Of a DNA stretch of 64,000 bases, positions 57,782 to 64,000 are shown piece after piece. Positions within the stretch are counted from its first letter, which is position 1, and every line of letters begins with the position of its first letter. Made by a program: the position numbers and the translations under genes. Origin of the DNA: Stentor roeselii (lineage: Eukaryota; Ciliophora; Heterotrichea; Heterotrichida; Stentoridae); assembly GCA_006503475.1 (NCBI GenBank), contig RSEH01000139.1:1-64000 (forward strand), read 5' to 3'. The notes under the pieces are model-generated. The model was not told the DNA's origin and made no database searches. It saw only the letters and a program-made list of their open reading frames with translations.

Positions 57782-57817
57782 TTCTTTCCCGATTAACCTA
57801 AACCTAAATAAACTCAA
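57782..57817. promoter_or_regulatory. 36-bp bidirectional promoter between start codons
   Basis: All DNA between two divergent ATGs is 36 bp; both transcripts must start in or near it, or inside the coding sequence of the partner. Confidence 0.6.
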
Positions 57818-60082
57818 ATGAACAAAATTATAACCCGTTCAATCAAAACAAGTGAAAGTGCCGAACGTCCATCAATTCCAATAAAATTCCTAAAAAAGCG
57901 AGGAAGTTTCGACAACAGCGACAAGCCCAACTTAAACCTTTCCTCGTCAATGTCAAATTATAACGACCAGTTCCCCCCTTTTAACGCCCAAAACAAAGTC
58001 TTTTCAAGTACAAAGGCCTCAGAGTCGCCCCTAAACCGAAAGTCTCACAAATCGTCTTCAGTATCAAAATGTCTTCAAAACAACCTCGATTCAATAAAGC
58101 CCGAAACCTTTAAATTTTGGGAAGTTTCTGAAAGAATTGAAAGTCTCGAAATTCGAATAAGCAAAAACCCTGAAACTAGTCCTGCTTCAAAATTGCATTT
58201 TTGGAAAAATTGCTGTGCTGAAGTCGTTTCTTTGATAAAAAGTGAATCTGTTGAACTGGGAAACGCCGTTCAAAGACTTGTGAAAGGAAGTCTTTTAGCC
58301 CTGGATGAGGTTTGTCTCGAGTTTTCACTTGAAAAAGCGAGATTTGAAAGGAATTTTAAAGAAATCTCTGAAGTTTTGAAAGGAAAGGACCTGGAAATTG
58401 AAAAGCTGAACAAAGAAATTCGAGGGTTTAAGTCGGTGAAGTTGGAACAGGACTGGAAAATTAATTCACAGATCAAAGAGCTTTTTGAAGAATTAGATGA
58501 CGATGAAGAAGAAGTGAAACAAGCGAAAATCCGATGTGAGAAGCTTTTGAAGACTAAAAACAACTCACTTGTCCCCCTTTTACAAGAAATTCATGAAAAT
58601 CTAAGAAAAGGCAGAGATAATCAAGAGTACCTCGACCCTGAATTCGACCAGCCGAACCCTGACGATATTTCAAATGCTTTGAAATTCAATTTTAACCTCA
58701 TCTTGAAGGCATCAACGAAAAAAGCTATGAAACTTCTGAGAAAAGATGTAAAGACTAAGATCATGGCGACTCAAACAATGATCGCTTGTGTTTCTGCAGA
58801 AGAATATCAGGATCTTATGAAAAAACTAGAAAAATCAACTATCAGTCAGCAGAGTCTTGCTGCGCAACTTGAGAAGTACAGAGATGATGTCATTATAAAA
58901 AGTCAAATCGCTGAAAAAGCTGAGCAGGATAAAAACCAGGCTTATAACCAAATCATTAAAATGAGGAAAGAAATTGAAAGTTACTTAAAGGAAAATTTAA
59001 ATATTAAAAAAGACAATGAAAAACTCAATAATGAAAAAGAAAAATTTGCGAAAGAACTGGAAATGAAAAATGGACTTTTGATTAAAACTCAGGAGAAACT
59101 TGCATCTACTGAGAATAAATACAAGAAAATTCTGAATAAAACCGCACAACCTACTCATTTTATCAACGACTTAGAAAAAAATGACGTTTTTAATAAACAG
59201 CCTTCTGAGAAAGAAATCGTTATCTTGAATCAAGAAGTAGTAAAGTACTCAACCAGGTATCGGCCAGGCATGAACTCAAGAAAAAACTCAAAAAGCAACA
59301 TTTACGAAGGAAAAACTTTAAACTATGAAAACTTTTTCAACAAGTCAAAAAACCAAAATTCCAATCAAGCCTCAAAAACTTCCTTATTAGACGACTACAT
59401 AAATTCTATAAACCAGAACCCGAAAACACGAAAACAAAGTCAGGTAATATCCCAGAATTCTCAAAATAGAAGAAAATCTTCAGTGTTTTCTAATGAAAAT
59501 TCTCCTATTCACAACAGAGCCACTGATACTGACAACAGACATGAAAATTTAGAAAGGCCAGATTTTTCTGAGTCGAAGCGAAAGTCTATTAAAATCAATA
59601 TCTTGCAGCCTGAAGGATCTCAGTTCACTGAGCCTGATGACGAAACTCCCGTCAAAAACGAAAAAGTAGGAACCAGCAAAACTAAGGCAAAATATCAAGA
59701 AAATAGAAGAATTAGCATGAAAAATTCAGGGAATAACCCGAAAATTGAAGAGTTAGAGAAAGGTAAACAAGATAAGGATGTAGATATTTCACAAAAAAAT
59801 ACAAGGGTTTTGGAGATTAATGGGAAATCTGTTGTTTTTGTTGATGAGTCTACGAATACTATTGAAAAAATTTCAACTTTTTGTAGCATCGGGCTGCAAT
59901 GTGGAGGCAGTTCTACTGAGGAGGAACAGAAAGACCTATTTGGACATCTGGGAATCTTTCATTTCAACCCAAATAATTTCTTCGGTTTCAAAGGCGATGT
60001 TTTTTTCAATGGAAATGTCTTTACAGCGCAGCCTACGATGCCAGACTGTCCTATTTCGCTTGGTAAAAGTAATAATTTATAA
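57818..60082 (+). CDS. Large coiled-coil protein, 754 aa
   Basis: Ser-rich N-terminus (1-115), coiled coil (about 170-260), helical domain (about 270-340), coiled coil (about 350-480), then a Lys/Ser/Asn-rich disordered part. The C-terminal 70 residues are more ordered and hydrophobic (NPNNFFGFKGDVFFNGNVF). No family recognised; size and layout suggest a basal-body or cortical scaffold. Converges with the Myb gene, stops 7 bp apart. Confidence 0.85.
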   Translation: MNKIITRSIKTSESAERPSIPIKFLKKRGSFDNSDKPNLNLSSSMSNYNDQFPPFNAQNKVFSSTKASESPLNRKSHKSSSVSKCLQNNLDSIKPETFKFWEVSERIESLEIRISKNPETSPASKLHFWKNCCAEVVSLIKSESVELGNAVQRLVKGSLLALDEVCLEFSLEKARFERNFKEISEVLKGKDLEIEKLNKEIRGFKSVKLEQDWKINSQIKELFEELDDDEEEVKQAKIRCEKLLKTKNNSLVPLLQEIHENLRKGRDNQEYLDPEFDQPNPDDISNALKFNFNLILKASTKKAMKLLRKDVKTKIMATQTMIACVSAEEYQDLMKKLEKSTISQQSLAAQLEKYRDDVIIKSQIAEKAEQDKNQAYNQIIKMRKEIESYLKENLNIKKDNEKLNNEKEKFAKELEMKNGLLIKTQEKLASTENKYKKILNKTAQPTHFINDLEKNDVFNKQPSEKEIVILNQEVVKYSTRYRPGMNSRKNSKSNIYEGKTLNYENFFNKSKNQNSNQASKTSLLDDYINSINQNPKTRKQSQVISQNSQNRRKSSVFSNENSPIHNRATDTDNRHENLERPDFSESKRKSIKINILQPEGSQFTEPDDETPVKNEKVGTSKTKAKYQENRRISMKNSGNNPKIEELEKGKQDKDVDISQKNTRVLEINGKSVVFVDESTNTIEKISTFCSIGLQCGGSSTEEEQKDLFGHLGIFHFNPNNFFGFKGDVFFNGNVFTAQPTMPDCPISLGKSNNL

Positions 60083-60088
60083 ACTTAC

Positions 60089-60655
60089 CTAAGAGTTAGA
60101 CTTTGACACTAGACCCGACAGGTGGGTAATTAAATAGTCCGAGGCCATCTCACTGGAAGTATTTCCTAGAGTTGACTTGGCACTCTTAATCAATGTATTC
60201 CATCGATTTTTAACCGAGTTTTCAGTGCGTCCCTTGAACTCCTTAGCAATGATACTCCACTTCCTTCCAATATCCTTATGTTTCTGAAGTAATGTCAAGT
60301 CCTCCAAATAAGTCCATTCTCCCTTGTTAATAAGAGGGTCTAAATGGTTGTTCCATCGTTCTCTACAGTTTTTCCCTTTGCGTAGATTATTGAAGCAAGC
60401 ATTAAGCTCAACAGCGATTCTTGCCCATTTTTTTATTCCATGTTCTTGAACCAATTCTCTGAGTTTTGAGTCTTCCTCATGTTTCCAAGGCTTGGACTTG
60501 ATCCCACCTCTAGGCAAGCTGGGGACTTTTTCATTCAAATCTTCAGGAATGTTGCTCAGGTTGTAGACCGGAACGAATTTTCCATTCTCGTAGTCTGGAA
60601 TACAAGGCACCCAGATTACTGACGGTGAAGGATATGAGGAATACATAATTTCCAT
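60089..60655 (-). CDS. R2R3-type Myb transcription factor
   Basis: 188 aa with two Myb repeats. R2 (about 55-110) has W-x18-W-x20-W spacing: PWKHEEDSKLRELVQEHGIK..WARIA...CRERWNNHL. R3 (about 112-162): GEWTYLEDLTLLQKHKDIGRKWSIIAKEFKGRTENSVKNRWNTLI. Both helix-turn-helix recognition helices are intact. This is the DNA-binding form of animal c-Myb and plant R2R3-Mybs, often cell-cycle regulators. No clear activation domain; the protein is short. ATG context TTATAATGG. Confidence 0.95.
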   Translation of the reverse strand: MEIMYSSYPSPSVIWVPCIPDYENGKFVPVYNLSNIPEDLNEKVPSLPRGGIKSKPWKHEEDSKLRELVQEHGIKKWARIAVELNACFNNLRKGKNCRERWNNHLDPLINKGEWTYLEDLTLLQKHKDIGRKWSIIAKEFKGRTENSVKNRWNTLIKSAKSTLGNTSSEMASDYLITHLSGLVSKSNS

Positions 60656-60802
60656 TATAACGCTTATCTAATTAGCCAGAATTTAAAGAGTTTTAAAGGT
60701 GTTTATGGGAGAAACGCTTATGTGGAACTGTGATATATTTTACTGGTTTTTGGAGACCTGGAGAGTTTTATTGTTTTTAAATACCATTTTTAAGTAGACT
60801 GC

Positions 60803-61777
60803 CTAACTACTGGATTGGTAGTCGTCTGATTTACGGAAAATAAAACCTCGGATTGAGAAGAAGATTGAGGATAGGATCGTCAGAGAACCTACTGTTATGT
60901 AAACTATGCCAAGGTTTTTGTTATCCCCGCCGAAATTATTGCATGTTGAGAGGACAAGGTGAATTTCACTTCCTTTTGGGATTGGGTTTATTTCTGCTGT
61001 TGTTGGTTCGATCTTGAATGTATATTTTCCCTTTTTAATGGTTTTGTCAATTTTTCCATAGAGTTTTTTGAAATTTGATTTTGCTGCTATTTTCATCCAG
61101 ACTATGAAATGTTCTAGTTAATTTTTACCATTTTCGATATCAGTCCAGTTAACTTTTTTATCATTATTTTTAAACCGGTGCTCTTTTTCGTAGTCCCAAC
61201 TTATGTTTTCATCAACTATTTCGTAGTCTTTTGAAGTTATTATAATATTAGGGTAAGATTTCGCGACAATTCCACAAGGAACAGCAACTTCATCTTTTTT
61301 ATCTTTAGGTATGTTTATTTTACTTTCCTTATATCTTTTCTTCAATAATCCTTTTGTATCAGCATGATGACATTGCTTATCTGCTTCAACACGCGAAATT
61401 TCATTTCCTTTGAGTTGTTTATAAGAAATACTCTGCAAATATTTTCTACGATTTTGAAAATACTTGCTTATCTCATAGTACACAAAAACAGGTTTTTTCA
61501 TTTCCTTGTCAACTTTAACTATGACTTCCACTTCTTTTCTATTATCCTTTTCATTCAAGTTTATTTCATATCTGACTTCTCTTATCTGATTTCCATAATA
61601 AACCAAAACAGCTCCAATGACGATAAAGACGACTCCTAATAAAGCTAAAACAATGATAGCAGTCTTAATAGAAGGCTGAGGTTTATACGATTTAAACAAA
61701 ATCCTGCGAATTTTGCTTTTCTTGACTTTTTCAGGTCCGATCTGACTAGACAAATTATCATTAGGAAGAATGCTCAT
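60803..61777 (-). CDS. CDC50: CDC50/LEM3 flippase beta subunit (one 15-nt intron)
   Basis: 319 aa after removal of the intron at 61114-61128. The cytosolic N-terminus is followed by TM1 (about 40-65, IVLALLGVVFIVIGAVLVYYG). A lumenal domain follows with the family motifs YYEISKYFQNRRKYLQS and CGIVAKS, and DIENEHFIVWMK spans the intron junction. The KLYGKID and LSTCNNFGGDNKNLGIVYI region precedes TM2 (about 285-308). CDC50/TMEM30 proteins are obligate partners of P4-ATPase phospholipid flippases. The exon junction reproduces the very conserved VENEHFIVWM sequence, so it is certain. Confidence 0.97.
61114..61128 (-). other. 15-nt spliceosomal intron in CDC50 gene
   Basis: GTAAAAATTAACTAG on the minus strand. 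Phase 1; A at position 10. Splicing rebuilds the conserved DIENEHFIVWM motif exactly. Confidence 0.97.
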
Positions 61778-61816
61778 TATTTATTATCAAATAGAATAAG
61801 TTTTATTTCTTAGTTA

Positions 61817-62245
61817 TCACTGTCCAAAAGACACTTCAAGTGAATCTCCAAAAAGTGGTTTTTCAACAGTTTTCAGTATTTTCGAGCTTTGCGACCTTCC
61901 CGATTTTAATGACTTAGAACTAGGAGTAGCTGGCATAAGACTAAGTCGACACTTACTCACCTTATTAGAAGAAACACTTGAATTCAAATTTCGTGGTGAT
62001 AAAACAAATTTCTTAGAAACCTTTAAAATGCGAGGAGAGGTCACCACTGTGTTTGTCTTCAATTTAGGTAGTCTCAAAGCTCCTGATACACAAACAGGAA
62101 GAAGCCTGCTCGGCCTGTTTGGACTGAGAAGTTTAAAAGGGTCAGCTTTAAGCGAGGCAAAGTTCTTACTGGGAAAAAGAGCCTGTTGGAAGAGTTTCGA
62201 CTGCTCCTGAGGCTTCAACTGTTCTAAATATTTTGGCGATTCCAT
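61817..62245 (-). CDS. Small basic hypothetical protein, 142 aa
   Basis: ATG at 62245 (MESPKYLEQLKPQEQSKLFQ) to TGA. Ser/Lys/Arg-rich with conserved-looking blocks PSRLLPVCVSGALRLPKLKT and SPRNLNSSVSSNKVSKCRLS. No named domain, likely phosphorylated scaffold or cytoskeleton-associated. Divergent with the gene at 62334 (88 bp between start codons). Confidence 0.75.
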   Translation of the reverse strand: MESPKYLEQLKPQEQSKLFQQALFPSKNFASLKADPFKLLSPNRPSRLLPVCVSGALRLPKLKTNTVVTSPRILKVSKKFVLSPRNLNSSVSSNKVSKCRLSLMPATPSSKSLKSGRSQSSKILKTVEKPLFGDSLEVSFGQ

Positions 62246-62333
62246 AATTAATACATTCAAAAACTGATAAATTAACAACACCCTGGTCAAACCACTTTTC
62301 TTTCTCAAAGTTCAGTAAAGACTTAAAATTAAT

Positions 62334-62987
62334 ATGAAAAAAAACCTGATTTCTATTCAAAGAAGCAAATCAATGCCGAAGTTCCAGTCAAAGTCCTCAT
62401 CTCGCATCCCAAGTCCAGAAAAATCAAAAGAAAAGTACAGAACTGCTATAAAAGCACTTCGGTCTTCGAAATTTTCTCAACTTTTCACGAGAGTGTCTCA
62501 CAATGACACACTTTTAAAGAACTATCGAGATTTTCGCTTTACAAGTAAACAAAAAAAGATGAATTCAGCCTCGTCTTGTGAAGGACTCGATATAAGAAAA
62601 CATCCTAGCAAGAAAATTTTAATTAAAAGACAAAAAACTTTAGAAAATTTCAACGATTTGATTGAAAAATGCAAAGTTGTTAGAAGCAAAGTTCAAAATT
62701 CTCAGGTTGTTGAAGAATGCAAACAATTTAATGTTGATCTTGGAAGATTGAAAAAAAATATTGAAAAGATTCAGGTTGATGAAGACTCAAGAAGGAAAAT
62801 TCATTCGAAAACTGAAAAAATGCTGAAAAAAGACTCGAAAAGACTTAGGAATCAAATAGAGTTTAGTGAAAGGAAAAGTAATCAGAAATGTTGTATTTGG
62901 AAACACAGGTCGGGGTTTTTAAATAGAAAAACTGATAAATTAATTGCCGATATTCAGATTAGGCTTAGACATAACGAATTTGAATAG
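62334..62987 (+). CDS. Basic helical hypothetical protein, 217 aa
   Basis: Lys/Arg/Ser-rich, with an N-terminal basic tail, a coiled coil at about 110-165 (KNIEKIQVDEDSRRKIHSKT) and a basic C-terminus with helical IADIQIRLRHNEFE. No family recognised. Possibly microtubule-associated. Confidence 0.78.
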   Translation: MKKNLISIQRSKSMPKFQSKSSSRIPSPEKSKEKYRTAIKALRSSKFSQLFTRVSHNDTLLKNYRDFRFTSKQKKMNSASSCEGLDIRKHPSKKILIKRQKTLENFNDLIEKCKVVRSKVQNSQVVEECKQFNVDLGRLKKNIEKIQVDEDSRRKIHSKTEKMLKKDSKRLRNQIEFSERKSNQKCCIWKHRSGFLNRKTDKLIADIQIRLRHNEFE

Positions 62988-63021
62988 GAATGATATTTTT
63001 CGAGAGGGTTAGAGGAATATG

Positions 63022-63795
63022 TCAATTTAGGGAACTTACTGGCCGAGAAGGGAGAATATGGAGGGTACCTTCTATTAATTCTATTCTTGTTATCATTTTT
63101 TTTAGATCTAGCTCGTCTCCGCAGATTTCTTGGACTTCACAGGGAAGTAAATGAAGCATTAGACGGTCTGGCATAGCTAAATCAAAAGCAACAATTCTAA
63201 AATTATCTGAATTTTTGTATATTTCAACTAAAAAACTTCTTCCATTCAATATTTTTCCCTGTCTCATTAAAAGTTTCCCTGAATTTTTCAAACTTGGAAC
63301 ATTTTTCTTCAATGAAGATGAAGTTGAGCTCATTTGTCTCTTCAGCTTTCCAATCAAAGGAAATTCAGAAATATTCGATAAATACTTTTCAGTTTTTTTT
63401 CTGTGATCATTCAAACTGTCAAGGCGATAAAATGATTCTTTTCTTTTAATTCTCTCAAAAAGACTTGAGTTTTCCTCATTTATTTCTTTCATTCGAGTTT
63501 TTCTTGCAGTTTCGTTGAGGCTTTTTTTGTGGCTGATCCTCTTGAATGAGCTGGTTTTATTTTTGATTTTAAGCATTTTTTCATAAAGAATCCGGTTTTC
63601 TCTTTCGATTTCGGTGCATTTTTCTGATTATTTCATACCTTCTAAGAGCTGAACCTTTTTGGCATTGGTGACCCGGCAAGTCGAAAGAGGAGACAAAGAA
63701 TTAACAACAGCTTTACTCGACTTAACTCTCTTATCATGTCCAATCTTCCTCTGAAACTCCTCCCTCCTAAACACGACCTTATTTCCCTGATACAT
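63022..63795 (-). CDS. CFAP97-like ciliary protein (one 15-nt intron)
   Basis: 252 aa after removal of the intron at 63624-63638. The N-terminus (MYQGNKVVFRREEFQRKIG) leads to a segment across the junction reading LLEEKCTEIERENRILYEKM, the signature of the CFAP97/hemingway (KIAA1430) domain, ending KMLKI. CFAP97 and its relatives act in cilia and flagella. The remaining 150 residues are Lys-rich and then more ordered (DNFRIVAFDLAMPDRLMLHL). Stop TGA. Without the intron, an internal Met (63576) would give only the second exon. Confidence 0.85.
63624..63638 (-). other. 15-nt spliceosomal intron in CFAP97-like gene
   Basis: GTATGAAATAATCAG on the minus strand. Phase 1; A at position 10. Splicing rebuilds the EERENRILYEKM-type signature. 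Confidence 0.93.
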
Positions 63796-63826
63796 ATTAT
63801 AATAATCCCTTAATTCTACTAATCAT

Positions 63827-64000
63827 CTAGCAACACCCTTTCTTCGCCGGCTGCTGAGTAGGTCTAATATGAATATGAGGAACATTTTCCGCTTTCTCTT
63901 CTTTCTTATTCAAGTTTTTCATATACAAAACTTCAGCAACTCTAGTAAAAGCCCTAAATACTCCCTTACATCAGAAACATTTTCCGCAGTTTTCGCAGAA
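63827..64000 (-). CDS. 3' end of a Rab-type small GTPase (partial)
   Basis: The right edge holds the C-terminal part of a Rab GTPase, continuing beyond the window. It shows SAKTAENV, the G5 box (SAK), then AFTRVAEVLYMKN and a tail ending in PAKKGCC, a double-Cys prenylation signal, before TAG. The two pieces lie in different frames, changing at about 63960-63975. A GT...AG candidate of 16 nt exists there but does not give the right frame, so the change is unexplained (assembly error or longer/odd intron). The specific Rab cannot be named. Confidence 0.8.

Noticed and set aside
57782-57817. Upstream extension of the membrane WD40 gene to 57817
   Set aside because: The codon there is TTG, not ATG, and it would abut the divergent gene.
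1-64000. CRISPR arrays, operons, ribosome binding sites
   Set aside because: The window is eukaryotic nuclear DNA; no regular spaced repeats were seen.
1-64000. tRNA or rRNA genes
   Set aside because: I saw no T-loop/B-box like GGTTCGA in a cloverleaf setting and no rRNA core sequence.
1-64000. Telomere repeats or a chromosome end
   Set aside because: No short tandem telomere-type repeat at either end of the window.

Overview
The window looks like macronuclear DNA of a heterotrich ciliate, most likely Stentor or a close relative. The DNA is AT-rich and very gene-dense. Seven spliceosomal introns can be recognised because they break otherwise clear genes, and all seven are exactly 15 nt long. 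TAA, TAG and TGA all act as stops; TGA ends at least six genes, including the conserved splicing factor SF3B6. No gene needs a reassigned codon, so the code is standard, which fits Stentor and not Blepharisma (UGA=Trp) or Condylostoma. This assignment is inferred from introns and code, not from a search.

Layout. 1-983: AT-rich spacer with a left-edge coding fragment. 983-10088: unknown basic protein, secretory cyclophilin, makorin-like CCCH/RING protein, cyclic-nucleotide-binding K+ channel, small secreted Cys protein, coiled-coil protein, kinesin-8-like motor broken by one frame change. 10089-11468: spacer with a 720-nt run of N. 11469-20833: C2H2 protein, RING-CH/FHA protein, SF3B6, a catalytically dead cytosolic carboxypeptidase, coiled-coil protein, MFS transporter, FKBP/TPR co-chaperone. 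21088-31557: C2/coiled-coil protein, RING-H2 E3, GH31 alpha-glucosidase, two or three ciliate-type hypotheticals, a lipid-anchored MGC protein, a second secreted Cys-family member, an ankyrin-like MGCC protein. 31614-38316: a large WD40-ankyrin-TRP-like channel, a nucleoplasmin-like/acidic/RGG protein, a coiled-coil gene with two introns. 39136-50334: two paralogous CNG-type channels around a DUF229-like phosphatase-fold protein, with a 2.3-kb spacer holding a decayed gene, then a START protein and a membrane-bound cyclic nucleotide phosphodiesterase. 50661-64000: Alba-RGG protein, coiled-coil and ankyrin proteins, an NDR kinase, a membrane WD40 protein, an R2R3 Myb, a CDC50 flippase subunit, small basic proteins, a CFAP97-like protein and the 3' end of a Rab GTPase.

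Genes sit on both strands, often 20-100 bp apart; several divergent pairs have start codons only 22-56 bp apart. Themes are membrane excitability and cyclic-nucleotide signalling (three CNBD channels, one TRP-like channel, one PDE), cilia/microtubules (kinesin, pseudo-CCP, CFAP97-like, many coiled coils), RNA binding, ubiquitin ligases and vesicle/membrane traffic. The genes are not an operon; the ciliate's gene order appears largely unrelated to pathway, except for the tandem CNG-type channel pair.

The best leads are the inactive carboxypeptidase, the WD40-ankyrin-TRP fusion, the strict 15-nt intron pattern with A at position 10, alternating strand-skew domains that switch codon choice inside genes, the ultra-short bidirectional promoters, and the decayed gene between the paralogous channels.
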